NCBI GenBank assembly: GCA_937916405.1
Contig: CALFUF010000044.1
Span: forward strand, 1-31,327
Length of the DNA stretch: 31,327 nucleotides
Direction of reading: 5' to 3'
Source: an uncultured Prevotella sp.
GTDB lineage: Bacteria; Bacteroidota; Bacteroidia; Bacteroidales; Bacteroidaceae
In this document: one piece after another, positions 8,535 to 17,867 of the stretch
Layout of the letters: each line of letters opens with the position of its first letter
How positions within the stretch are numbered: position 1 is the stretch's first letter
The notes under the pieces: generated by a model
The model's database searches: none
What the model was told of the DNA's origin: nothing
Seen by the model: the letters and a program-made list of their open reading frames with translations, nothing else
Made by a program: the position numbers and the translations under genes

Positions 8535-9758
8535 ATGCGAATCAACCGAATCCTTATATCTGTTGCCTTTATGCTTGCAGTCACAGGACTGCAAGCTAAG
8601 GGTGACTTTGTCCGTGTAGACGGACCAAATCTGGTGAAGCCCAATGGGGAAAGATTGTTTATTCAGGGTACGAATTTAGGTAACTGGCTGAATCCCGAGG
8701 GATATATGTTCGGGTTTAGTCGTACCAACTCCGCATGGATGATTGATTTGATGATCAAGGAGATGGTGGGACCTGATGCCGCTGCGGATTTCTGGCAGGC
8801 ATTCAAGGATAATTATATCACCCGAAAGGATATTGAGTTCATTGCCCGTCAAGGTGCCAATACCATCCGTTTGCCATTCAACTATAAACTCTTTACCGAT
8901 GAGGATTATATGGGACAGACGGGACAAAAGGATGGTTTTGAGCATATAGACAGTGTCGTTAGCTGGTGTAAGGCGAGCGGACTCTATCTGATTTTGGATA
9001 TGCATGACTGCCCTGGTAGTCAGACGGGTGATAATATCGATGATGGATATGGTTATCCGTGGCTCTTTGAGAGTGAGCGTGCCCAACAACTGTTTTGTGA
9101 TATCTGGCGTAAGATAGCATCCCGTTACCAGCAAGAGACAACCATCCTTGGCTATGAGTTGATGAATGAGCCTATAGCCCACTTCTTTGAAAACAAAGAT
9201 TCACTGAACCTGTTGCTGGAACCGCTCTACAAGCGTGCTGTCCATGCTATCCGGCAGGTGGACAAGAATCACATTATATTATTAGGGGGCGCCCGTTGGA
9301 ACTCCGACTTCTTCATGTTTACCGACTGGACTTTTGATGACAAGATCATGTATACCTGTCATCGGTACGGTGGTCCCGCTACCGCTGAGGCTATCAAGGA
9401 TTATATAGACTTCCGTAACAAGACTGGACTGCCGATGTATATGGGTGAGATTGGTCATAATACGGATGAGTGGCAGGCAGATTTCGTCCGTGTCATGAAG
9501 GAGAACAATATTGGCTATACTTTCTGGCCATACAAGAAAGTGGATACTTCCTGTATGATGGGCTTCGATCGCCCGGAAGGGTGGGACAGTGTCGTCGTGA
9601 AATATAGTGAGACTTCCCGTAACACTTATAAGGAATGGCGTGAGGCACGTCCTAACCAGCAACGGGCGAGGAAGTTACTGATGCGCTTTGCGGAGAACAC
9701 TCGTTATGAAAATTGTAAACCGCAAGAGAAATATATTCAGTCAATGGGTCTGAAATAA
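8535..9758 (+). CDS. GH5 family glycoside hydrolase (beta-glucanase)
   Basis: Exported TIM-barrel hydrolase of clan GH-A, 407 residues. ATG 8535 is preferred because it opens directly on a signal peptide ending G-L-Q-A; the earlier in-frame ATG at 8502 lies inside GH16 and would put charged residues in front. Family marks: G-T-N-L-G-N-W-L-N near the start of the barrel, N-T-I-R-L-P-F, L-D-M-H-D, the acid/base E212 in L-M-N-E-P, and the nucleophile E305 in M-G-E-I-G-H-N. The front half resembles exo-beta-1,3-glucanase-like GH5 enzymes, but I cannot fix the subfamily. It follows GH16 by 7 bases, so the two are probably co-translated. No lipobox is seen, so a periplasmic location is likely. Confidence 0.92.
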   Translation: MRINRILISVAFMLAVTGLQAKGDFVRVDGPNLVKPNGERLFIQGTNLGNWLNPEGYMFGFSRTNSAWMIDLMIKEMVGPDAAADFWQAFKDNYITRKDIEFIARQGANTIRLPFNYKLFTDEDYMGQTGQKDGFEHIDSVVSWCKASGLYLILDMHDCPGSQTGDNIDDGYGYPWLFESERAQQLFCDIWRKIASRYQQETTILGYELMNEPIAHFFENKDSLNLLLEPLYKRAVHAIRQVDKNHIILLGGARWNSDFFMFTDWTFDDKIMYTCHRYGGPATAEAIKDYIDFRNKTGLPMYMGEIGHNTDEWQADFVRVMKENNIGYTFWPYKKVDTSCMMGFDRPEGWDSVVVKYSETSRNTYKEWREARPNQQRARKLLMRFAENTRYENCKPQEKYIQSMGLK

Positions 9759-9790
9759 GCCAATAATACCGATAACCAAAAACTATCAAT

Positions 9791-12016
9791 ATGAAGAAAC
9801 GTAAGATATTTATATTTGTGGTGGTAACTCTTGGCTGGACAAGTGCGCTAAAGGCACAGTCATTACCTGTCTATCTGGATGAGACAAAGTCTATTGAGGA
9901 GAGAGTGGAGGATGCCTTGAGACGTATGACTCTTGACGAGAAGATTGCCGTCATCCATGCGCAGTCGAAGTTCTCTTCGGCTGGTGTCAAGCGACTGGGT
10001 TTCCCTGATTTGTGGACAGACGACGGTCCTCATGGCGTCCGCCCGGATGTGTTATGGGATGAATGGGTACAGGCAGGTCAGACGAATGATTCCTGTGTCG
10101 CTTTTCCAGCCCTGACCTGTCTTGCCGCCACATGGAATCCCTCTCTTGCTCGTCTCTATGGTGAGAGTTTGGGTGAGGAGGCTCTCTATCGTAACAAGAA
10201 TGTGATGCTGGGACCTGGGGTGAATATCTATCGTACGCCTTTGAACGGTCGTAACTTCGAGTATATGGGTGAGGATCCATGGCTTGCCTCACGGATGGTT
10301 ATTCCTTATATTCAGGGTTTGCAGTCGAAAGGGGTTGCTGCCTGTGTGAAACACTATGCGCTGAACAATGACGAGGAGTATCGTCATCAGGTAAATGTGA
10401 TTATCAGCGACCGTGCCCTTCGAGAGATTTATCTGCCAGCCTTTGAGGCTGCCGTCAAGGAAGGAAAGGCATGGGCAATCATGGGCGCCTATAATCTATA
10501 TGAGAACCAACACAATTGTCATAATAATATTCTGCTGAACAAGATTCTGAAAAAGGAATGGGGCTTCGATGGAGTCGTCATCAGTGACTGGGGTGGTTGC
10601 CACGATACAGAGGAGGCAATCACCAATGGACTGGACTTGGAGTTTGGCTCTTGGACGGACGGATTGTCGGAGGGAGCCTCTAATGCTTATGATAATTATT
10701 ATCTCGCCGATGCTTACAAACGGCTCATACAGGAAGGGAAATATACTACTCGTGAATTGGACGAGAAGGTGCGCCGTGTGCTACGTCTGATGTTCCGAAC
10801 CAATATGAACCGTCAGCGTCCTTATGGAGCGATGTGTTCAAAGTCGCATTATGAGACGGCACGTAAGGTGGCGCAGGAGGGTATTGTCCTATTAAAGAAC
10901 GAACACAATTTACTGCCGATACCTGCTGACGCTCATATCCTGGTGGTGGGTGAGAATGCTATCAAGATGATGACGGTAGGTGGTGGCTCTTCCTCTTTGA
11001 AGGTGCAGCGTGAGATCCTGCCGCTCGACGGTATGAGGGAGCGTTTTTCCCATGTTGACTATGCCCGTGGTTATGTAGGTGACACCATTCAGAGTTATAA
11101 TGGAGTGACGGTAGGTCGTAGCCTCTATGATCTGCGTCCCGCAACGCAATTAATTGCCGAGGCTGTGGAGAAAGCGAAGTCTGCCGATTACGTGGTAATC
11201 TTTGGCGGACTGAACAAGGCTGACTATCAGGACTGTGAGGGACATGACCGTAAAGCGTATGGTTTACCTTACGAACAGGATGCTTTGGTAGAGGCTCTTG
11301 CCAAGGCTAACAAACAGGTGGTCTTTGTCAATATCTCAGGAAACGCTGTCGCCATGCCTTGGCTGGACAAAGTCAGTGCCGTGGTACAGGGATGGTTTAT
11401 CGGCTCAGAGTCTGGACATGCCCTTGCAGATGTGCTGAGTGGTGATGTGAACCCCAGTGGCAAACTTCCTTATACATGGTATCAGCGTTTAGAGGATACT
11501 GGTGCCCATGCCCTTGGTTCTTATCCTGGCGTATGGCGTGACAGTCATCAGGTGATTGACGAGGAATACAAAGAAGGTATTTTCGTTGGTTATCGCTGGG
11601 CAGACTTGAAGCGCATCAAACCCTTGTTCGCTTTCGGACACGGATTGTCATATACCTCTTTTGAGATACGTGGTGCGACAGCAGACAAAAAGGAAATGCG
11701 TGACGGAGAGAAGATATCCTTTACCGTCACTGTGAAGAATACAGGCATAAAGGCTGGGGCTGAGACGGTGCAGTTGTATGTGACAGACAAGAAATGCTCG
11801 TTGCCACGTCCCATAAAAGAACTCAAGGCATTCCAGAAGGTTTATTTACAGCCAGGCGAGAGCAAGACTGTGGTGCTGACACTGGACAAACGGTCGCTCA
11901 GTTTCTTCGATGATCGTATCCAGCAATGGACTGCCGAGACTGGTGACTTTGAGGCTCTTATAGGAACGTCGTCGCAAAATATCCTGCAACGGGTTTTGTT
12001 TAAACTGAAAGACTAA
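9791..12016 (+). CDS. GH3 beta-glucosidase
   Basis: Periplasmic exo-acting beta-glucosidase that releases glucose from non-reducing ends; 741 residues, the usual three-domain length. A signal peptide (1-22, ending L-K-A-Q) precedes the N-terminal barrel. This contains K-H-Y-A-L-N-N-D-E and the nucleophile D266 in V-V-I-S-D-W-G-G. The C-terminal sandwich domain carries E483 in C-E-G-H-D-R, the expected acid/base position. A fibronectin-III-like tail (about 620-740, F-G-H-G-L-S-Y-T-S-F then V-K-N-T-G) closes the protein. In beta-1,3-glucan PULs this enzyme trims laminari-oligosaccharides. It overlaps in function with the cytoplasmic phosphorylase encoded downstream, which suggests that the two act in different compartments. 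Confidence 0.97.
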   Translation: MKKRKIFIFVVVTLGWTSALKAQSLPVYLDETKSIEERVEDALRRMTLDEKIAVIHAQSKFSSAGVKRLGFPDLWTDDGPHGVRPDVLWDEWVQAGQTNDSCVAFPALTCLAATWNPSLARLYGESLGEEALYRNKNVMLGPGVNIYRTPLNGRNFEYMGEDPWLASRMVIPYIQGLQSKGVAACVKHYALNNDEEYRHQVNVIISDRALREIYLPAFEAAVKEGKAWAIMGAYNLYENQHNCHNNILLNKILKKEWGFDGVVISDWGGCHDTEEAITNGLDLEFGSWTDGLSEGASNAYDNYYLADAYKRLIQEGKYTTRELDEKVRRVLRLMFRTNMNRQRPYGAMCSKSHYETARKVAQEGIVLLKNEHNLLPIPADAHILVVGENAIKMMTVGGGSSSLKVQREILPLDGMRERFSHVDYARGYVGDTIQSYNGVTVGRSLYDLRPATQLIAEAVEKAKSADYVVIFGGLNKADYQDCEGHDRKAYGLPYEQDALVEALAKANKQVVFVNISGNAVAMPWLDKVSAVVQGWFIGSESGHALADVLSGDVNPSGKLPYTWYQRLEDTGAHALGSYPGVWRDSHQVIDEEYKEGIFVGYRWADLKRIKPLFAFGHGLSYTSFEIRGATADKKEMRDGEKISFTVTVKNTGIKAGAETVQLYVTDKKCSLPRPIKELKAFQKVYLQPGESKTVVLTLDKRSLSFFDDRIQQWTAETGDFEALIGTSSQNILQRVLFKLKD

Positions 12017-12023
12017 GGCGAAT

Positions 12024-13301
12024 ATGAAGACCGTTTTCCTGAGTGTTGTCACTTTATTCATAACCATTCCTGCTTTTAGTCAGTTTATGCCAGACCAGAC
12101 TGCAAAGCAAGAGATTAAAGTCATGAACGACAGCAGGGGAGACCTGTTGACAATAGGCGGCAAACCATTCTTCCTGAAAGGGATGAATTGGGACTATTTC
12201 CCTATTGGCACCAACTATACATATAGTATATGGGAACAGTCCGAGGACGTGATTCAAGCGGCATTGGATAACGAGATGAGTCTTCTGAGAAAGATGGGCG
12301 TGAATGTCATCAGACAGTATAACACCATCCCGCCTCGCTGGATCAAGTATATTTACGAGAAGTATGGCATCTACACCATAATCAACCATTCATTCGGTCG
12401 CTATGGATTGACCATCAATGGTACGTGGCATGGCAATACCGATTATTGCAGGGAGGATGTGAGAAAACTGTTGCTGCAAGAGGTGGATGATTTTGTAAAT
12501 ACCTATCATGGAACTCCTGGCATCCTCATGTATCTGATTGGCAACGAGAATAACTATGGGTTGTTCTGGGCTGGTGCTGAGTCGGAGGACTTGCCTGTAG
12601 GGGAGAACTTGCATGACAGAAGGGCGAGATGTTTGTATAAACTGCTTAATGAGGCAGCATTGAGAATTAAGGCTGTTGATACATCACACCCTGTTGCCAT
12701 CTGCAATGGTGACCTCCAGTTCTTGGATGTCATTGCCAATGTGTGTAAGGACGTAGATGTGCTTGGTGTCAATAGTTATCGTGGAAATTCATTTGATACC
12801 TTATTTAAGGAAGTGAAGGAAAAATGGGGGAAACCTGTCATACTTACCGAATTTGGGGCTGATGCTTATAACGCAGTCACTAAACAGGAAGTCCAAGGGG
12901 AGCAGGCGGAGATATTGCTGGACAACTGGCAGGAAATCTATCAGAATGCCGCAGGGATGGGGCGATGTGGTAACTGCTTGGGAGGCTTCACGTTCCAGTT
13001 CAGTGACGGTTGGTGGAAGTCTGGTCAGACAATAAATCTGGATGTTCACGACACCCATGCCTCTTGGGCGAATGGCGGCTATAGGTTTGACTTTGTCGCT
13101 GGCGAGAACAATATGAATGAGGAGTGGTTTGGTATCTGTGCCAAAGGAAATCCCGATGACAGGGGACTTTACAGACTGTATCCACGTATGGCGTATAAGG
13201 CATTACGAAAAGTTCAAAGAATAGAGCCGTACCAGTCTTCACCATCATTCATAGAACAGCGTTTTAGTGCTATTAAGAAGCAAATAAGAAAGAATAAATA
13301 A
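12024..13301 (+). CDS. Clan GH-A TIM-barrel glycoside hydrolase (GH2-barrel-like; family uncertain)
   Basis: Exported 425-residue protein with a signal peptide ending A-F-S-Q. After a short leader it reads G-G-K-P-F-F-L-K-G-M-N-W, the classic first strand of clan GH-A barrels, then M-G-V-N-V-I-R-Q-Y-N. The probable acid/base is E175 in I-G-N-E-N, and the probable nucleophile is E276 in L-T-E-F-G-A-D. These resemble the catalytic barrel of GH2, but the sandwich domains that normally surround a GH2 barrel are absent. Alternatives are GH158, GH17/GH72-like or an unclassified family. It starts only 7 bases after GH3, and a beta-glucan-directed role is inferred from the operon. The function of the fold is more certain than the substrate. 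Confidence 0.75.
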   Translation: MKTVFLSVVTLFITIPAFSQFMPDQTAKQEIKVMNDSRGDLLTIGGKPFFLKGMNWDYFPIGTNYTYSIWEQSEDVIQAALDNEMSLLRKMGVNVIRQYNTIPPRWIKYIYEKYGIYTIINHSFGRYGLTINGTWHGNTDYCREDVRKLLLQEVDDFVNTYHGTPGILMYLIGNENNYGLFWAGAESEDLPVGENLHDRRARCLYKLLNEAALRIKAVDTSHPVAICNGDLQFLDVIANVCKDVDVLGVNSYRGNSFDTLFKEVKEKWGKPVILTEFGADAYNAVTKQEVQGEQAEILLDNWQEIYQNAAGMGRCGNCLGGFTFQFSDGWWKSGQTINLDVHDTHASWANGGYRFDFVAGENNMNEEWFGICAKGNPDDRGLYRLYPRMAYKALRKVQRIEPYQSSPSFIEQRFSAIKKQIRKNK

Positions 13302-13311
13302 CTTTTAGATC

Positions 13312-16300
13312 ATGATGAATTACGAGATGAAATCGAAGGAGAACTACTTCCGGATTAAGAATGTAGACGAAATGGAGCCATTCTTCATGAATATTGTGAG
13401 TGGCACAGACCTATGGACATTTATGTCAAGCAACGGAGGTGTTACGGCGGGTCGCCGCAGTGCGGACTGGGCTCTCTTCCCCTATGAGACTGATGACAGA
13501 GTGACTGCCTCAGCGGAAAACACGGGTAGCAAGACGCTCATTCGACGGGAGGGAGAAACCCGCTGTTGGGAGCCGTTCTCTGTTCGTAGTGAGGCGCAGT
13601 TCTGTATTGAGCGAAACCTGTATAAGAACCGTATTGGCAACAGTGTCATCTTTGAGGAAATCAATCATGACTGGCAACTTGTCTTCCGTTGGCAATGGAC
13701 CCCCGGTGACCGTTTTGGTTTTCAGCGGGAGGTGACATTGGAGAACCAAGGGACGGATGCTATTAAACTGGAGGTGCTGGACGGCATACAAAATGTGATG
13801 CCTTGTGGTGTACCCAGTGGTTTACAGCAGGCTTCCAGTAATCTGGTAAATGCATACAAGCAAACCCAGCTGGAGCCCCAGACAGGAATGGGCTTATTCA
13901 GTCTGAGTGCAATCATTATAGACCGGGCCGAGCCCAGTGAGGCACTTCGTAGTAATGTGGTATGGCAGGTGGGACTGGACAATCCCATACACTTGCTTTC
14001 CTCTATACAGGTACCTGCTTTTCGAAAAGGTCTTCCCTTGCAAGAGGAAACATTGGTGAAGGGTGAGCGTGGTGCCTACCTGTTAGGGTCATCCGTTTGT
14101 CTTACTGTTGGTGAGAAGAAGTCATGGACAGTAGTTGCTGACGTGATGAAAGACCAGACTGACGTAGTGGGACTTGTGGAACTCTTACGCAATACCCAAG
14201 ATGTGAAGTCAATCCTTCGTCAAGATCTGAAGGAGGCAACGGCATTATTGGTGCAGTTGGTCGCACAAGCAGATGGTGTGCAGACTACTGCTGATGAGGC
14301 ACGTACGGCTCGTCACTTTTCTAACACAATGTTCAATATTATGCGTGGCGGTATACCTCTGGAACAGCCGACACAGGAGAATCCCTTACCTTTAGGTTTC
14401 AGCCGTCGTCATGGAGACCCTACACGTCCTTGGAACAAATTCAATATTAACACCACAGACCCTGTTACAGGAAAACCCGTTTTAGACTATGAGGGAAACT
14501 GGCGTGACATCTTCCAGAACTGGGAGGCTCTTGCCGTGTCGTATCCTATGTTGCTGAAGCCGATGATAGATAAGTTCCTCTGTTGCTCGACAGCCGATGG
14601 CTATAACCCCTATCGTGTCACCAAGGACGGTTTTGACTGGGAGACAGTGGATCCGTCAGACCCGTGGTCGTATATAGGGTATTGGGGAGATCACCAAATT
14701 ATCTATCTGTTGCGTTTAATGGAGGCAGAGGAGGCCCATACACCAGGAGCAATTGCCAGCCGTTTGGACACACCTGCCTATCCCTTTGCCAATATACCCT
14801 ATCGTATTAAAACATATCATGAGATCCTGCAAAACCCTAAGGATACTATCTGTTTCGATACCTCACTGAATAACCATATAAAGAAGGAGATGGTAGTAAA
14901 GGGGATTGATGCCGCCCTCCTGAAAGATGCTGACGGCGAGACAGTCAAAGTATCACTGTTGGAGAAACTGTTGGTATCACTATTGGCTAAACTCTCTAAC
15001 TTTATTCCAGATGGCGGTATCTGGATGAACACCCAACGTCCGGAATGGAATGATGCCAATAATGCATTGGTAGGGGGTGGATTGTCGGTAGTTACCTTGT
15101 GTTACCTATACCGTGCTTTGTTATTCTACCGTGACATTGTGGCTGCCTCACCGACAGCAACGTTTACGCTTTCTCGGGAGGTAAGCTCATGGATGAATAG
15201 TACAAAGGATGCACTTGCGCTAACCTCTATACAGGATGTCATGGATGCCTTGGGTGAAGCATCTACAACCTACAGGAAGAAGATATATACACAGTCATTC
15301 AGCGAGGGTAACGTACAGGTACAACGGGATGATGTGCTGGCATTCTTCACTGTATCAATGGCTCCTGTGGAGCGTAGCATTCGTGCCAATCGCAGAAAGG
15401 ATGGTCTATATCATTCATACAATATTCTGGAGTTGTCAAAGGGACATTTCGCTGGTATTCGCACATTATCGGAAATGTTGGAGGGACAGGTTGCCGTACT
15501 CAGTTCGGGAGTTCTCTCCCCCAAGGAAGCACTCGCTGTATTGGATGCGCTTCGTGTCAGTCGTCTCTTCCGGGAAGATCAGCAGAGCTACATGCTCTAT
15601 CCCAACAAGGAGCTACCAGGTTTCTTGGAGAAGAACTGTCTGCCAAAAGATGCCCTTGACCGTTCCGTTTTGCTGAGGAAGATGGTCAAAGACGGTGACA
15701 AGCGTCTGGTCAGTCAGGATGTGTGTGGAACACTGCACTTCAACGGTACCTTCCGTAATGCAGGTGATCTGGCTGTTGCGATGAAGGTTGTCGGTGTGAA
15801 GGAGGATGAACAGAATATTCTATTTGATTTATTCGAAGAGACCTTCAATCATAAGGAATTTACAGGAAGAAGTGGTACATTCTATGCCTATGAGGGTCTA
15901 GGGAGCATCTATTGGCACATGGTATCGAAACTGGTGGTTGCCACACAGGAGTGTTATTTCCAAGCCTTGGATAATAACGCACCAGAAACAGAAGCACTTG
16001 CCAGACACTATCATGCTATTCTGGAAGGAACAGGCATTCACAAGGATGCACGCCAGTATGGAGCCTTCTCAACGGATGCCTACTCGCACACCCCCTGGGG
16101 TAAGGGCGTCCGTCAGCCAGGTATGACGGGGCAAGTAAAAGAAGACATCCTTAGTCGCTTTGGTGAACTGGGAGTCCGTGTAAAGGACGGTAAAGTGTCT
16201 TTCCGTCCCACACTGTTAAGAGATGATGAGTTCTTGCCGGACGGTTCCCTCACATTCTCGTACTGTGGGGCACAGATTATCTACCGTCGAGGCAGTGGGG

Positions 16301-16377
16301 ATGGCATCACCTTGTCAGAAGCTGACAGTGTCCGTCTGTTTGCCCGTCAGACACAGAAATTAGAGATAAAGGTATAA
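13312..16377 (+). CDS. Putative beta-1,3-glucan phosphorylase (GH149/GH161-like, GH94 superfamily)
   Basis: A 1021-residue protein without any signal peptide, hence cytoplasmic, within a row of exported enzymes. The C-terminal two thirds look like the alpha/alpha barrel of inverting GH94-type phosphorylases. At 391-405 it reads L-D-Y-E-G-N-W-R-D-I-F-Q-N-W-E, and at 578-581 E-W-N-D, equivalent to the D-W-N-D motif of cellobiose and chitobiose phosphorylases; D581 is thus the probable general acid. Length and the E-G-N-W-R-D-I-F block fit, as I remember them, the GH149 or GH161 beta-1,3-glucan phosphorylases better than true GH94 (about 800 residues). Predicted reaction: laminari-oligosaccharide plus phosphate gives glucose-1-phosphate and a shortened chain. 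Close ATGs at 13312, 13315 and 13327 make the start ambiguous by five residues. Confidence 0.75.
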   Translation: MMNYEMKSKENYFRIKNVDEMEPFFMNIVSGTDLWTFMSSNGGVTAGRRSADWALFPYETDDRVTASAENTGSKTLIRREGETRCWEPFSVRSEAQFCIERNLYKNRIGNSVIFEEINHDWQLVFRWQWTPGDRFGFQREVTLENQGTDAIKLEVLDGIQNVMPCGVPSGLQQASSNLVNAYKQTQLEPQTGMGLFSLSAIIIDRAEPSEALRSNVVWQVGLDNPIHLLSSIQVPAFRKGLPLQEETLVKGERGAYLLGSSVCLTVGEKKSWTVVADVMKDQTDVVGLVELLRNTQDVKSILRQDLKEATALLVQLVAQADGVQTTADEARTARHFSNTMFNIMRGGIPLEQPTQENPLPLGFSRRHGDPTRPWNKFNINTTDPVTGKPVLDYEGNWRDIFQNWEALAVSYPMLLKPMIDKFLCCSTADGYNPYRVTKDGFDWETVDPSDPWSYIGYWGDHQIIYLLRLMEAEEAHTPGAIASRLDTPAYPFANIPYRIKTYHEILQNPKDTICFDTSLNNHIKKEMVVKGIDAALLKDADGETVKVSLLEKLLVSLLAKLSNFIPDGGIWMNTQRPEWNDANNALVGGGLSVVTLCYLYRALLFYRDIVAASPTATFTLSREVSSWMNSTKDALALTSIQDVMDALGEASTTYRKKIYTQSFSEGNVQVQRDDVLAFFTVSMAPVERSIRANRRKDGLYHSYNILELSKGHFAGIRTLSEMLEGQVAVLSSGVLSPKEALAVLDALRVSRLFREDQQSYMLYPNKELPGFLEKNCLPKDALDRSVLLRKMVKDGDKRLVSQDVCGTLHFNGTFRNAGDLAVAMKVVGVKEDEQNILFDLFEETFNHKEFTGRSGTFYAYEGLGSIYWHMVSKLVVATQECYFQALDNNAPETEALARHYHAILEGTGIHKDARQYGAFSTDAYSHTPWGKGVRQPGMTGQVKEDILSRFGELGVRVKDGKVSFRPTLLRDDEFLPDGSLTFSYCGAQIIYRRGSGDGITLSEADSVRLFARQTQKLEIKV

Positions 16378-16397
16378 CTAAAAACGATTATAATAGA

Positions 16398-17867
16398 ATG
16401 AAGACAAAAACATTATTGATGATGGCACTTGCACTGCAGGCATGTTCCCAGAAAGAGAATATGACAGTCTGGGAAACCAACTCGGCGGGTGACCAACTGG
16501 TGCAGAAGACCGAGTTTGCCTCCGTGGAGAACAAAGTTGTTGTCGAAGTAAACAGCAGTGAAGAACGTCAGACACTCGTTGGTATTGGCGGTTCTTTCAC
16601 AGAGACAACCTCCTCATTGTTGGCACGGATGAGCAAAGAGAAACGTCAGGAAGTGATAAATGCCTACTTCGGAGAAAACGGTGCTCGTTACTCACTTACC
16701 CGTACCCATATCGGGTCCTGTGATTTCTCTAGAGGAAACTATTGCTACGACGAAGTAAAGGGTGACACATTGTTAAAGAACTTCAGCATCAAGTCTGATG
16801 AGGAGACATTACTGCCACTGATTAAAGATGCTCAGACTGTCTCACGTGACGGTTTCAAAATCGTGGCATCACCATGGTCTGCACCCTTCTGGATGAAGGA
16901 TAATCAGAATTATGTGGGCGGTGCCCTGTTACCTGAGTGTCAGCAGGTGTATGCTAATTATCTGGTGAAATACTTGGAGGCATACAAGGCAAAGGGTGTG
17001 GATATCTGGGGTATCACTCCCGTGAATGAGCCTTATGGCAACAATAACAACTGGGAGAGCATGTACTTCGATCCGAAGTATGAGGCAGCCTTTGTACGAG
17101 ACTACATGGGTCCTACCTTTGAGAAAGCCGGATTCGGTCATGTGCAGATATTAGGCTACGACCAGAACCGTGGCGGTATTCCACAATGGGTTGATGCGAT
17201 GTATACTGACGAGGCTACAGCAAAATATTTTGGTGGAATTGCTATCCATTGGTATGAAAGTACTGTAGAGTGGCAACCCGAGATGCTGAACCTCGCCCAT
17301 GAAAAGGCACCGCAGAAGCACCTTATCGAGACAGAAGGATGTTGCGATGCGGAAATACCTATCTGGAAAGACGATGCCTGGTACTGGAAGTGCGAGGGTA
17401 CAGACTGGGGATGGGACTGGGCACCTGATGACCAGAAACATCTGCATCCGAAGTATGTGCCTGTATTCCGCTATGCCCGTGACTTGATTGGTTGTCTTAA
17501 CAACTGGGTGGACGGTTGGATAGACTGGAACATGGTATTGGATCGTCAGGGTGGTCCTAACTGGGCTAAGAACTGGTGTCTGGCTCCTGTCATTGTCGAT
17601 CCCGATGCTGATGAGGTGTATTTCACCCCTATGTACTATGCGTTGACTCACTTCAGCCGTTTTCTCCGTCCTGGTGCCAAAGTGCTGGGTGTGAAGTGTG
17701 AAAGCAAAGAAGTGATGGCTACAGCAGTCCGCAATCCTGATAAAACACTGGCTGTTGTCGTGATAAATCAGGGACAAACACCTGTAGGTCTCGACCTTAC
17801 CGTAGATGGTAAGCACTATGACTTGTCTATTACTAAAGAAGCTATTCAAACCATATTATTGCCATGA
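16398..17867 (+). CDS. GH30 glycoside hydrolase lipoprotein (beta-1,6-glucanase or beta-glucosidase type)
   Basis: A 489-residue lipoprotein (L-Q-A-C, Cys16). Family marks are G-I-G-G-S-F-T-E-T at about 60, the acid/base E211 in P-V-N-E-P-Y-G, the nucleophile E313 in E-T-E-G-C, and a C-terminal beta-domain with V-V-V-I-N-Q-G. The GH30_1/GH30_3 group contains glucosylceramidase-like beta-glucosidases and endo-beta-1,6-glucanases; the subfamily cannot be set by eye. In a beta-1,3-glucan PUL the natural job is removal or cutting of the beta-1,6-linked branches of laminarin or fungal glucan. The stop codon overlaps the start of the transporter by 4 bases (ATGA), indicating translational coupling. 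Surface location is inferred from the lipobox. Confidence 0.94.
   Translation: MKTKTLLMMALALQACSQKENMTVWETNSAGDQLVQKTEFASVENKVVVEVNSSEERQTLVGIGGSFTETTSSLLARMSKEKRQEVINAYFGENGARYSLTRTHIGSCDFSRGNYCYDEVKGDTLLKNFSIKSDEETLLPLIKDAQTVSRDGFKIVASPWSAPFWMKDNQNYVGGALLPECQQVYANYLVKYLEAYKAKGVDIWGITPVNEPYGNNNNWESMYFDPKYEAAFVRDYMGPTFEKAGFGHVQILGYDQNRGGIPQWVDAMYTDEATAKYFGGIAIHWYESTVEWQPEMLNLAHEKAPQKHLIETEGCCDAEIPIWKDDAWYWKCEGTDWGWDWAPDDQKHLHPKYVPVFRYARDLIGCLNNWVDGWIDWNMVLDRQGGPNWAKNWCLAPVIVDPDADEVYFTPMYYALTHFSRFLRPGAKVLGVKCESKEVMATAVRNPDKTLAVVVINQGQTPVGLDLTVDGKHYDLSITKEAIQTILLP

Noticed and set aside
17151..17849. 232-codon minus-strand frame opposite GH30
   Set aside because: It lies wholly within the GH30 gene, has no domain or start context, and is explained by the codon use of the real gene.
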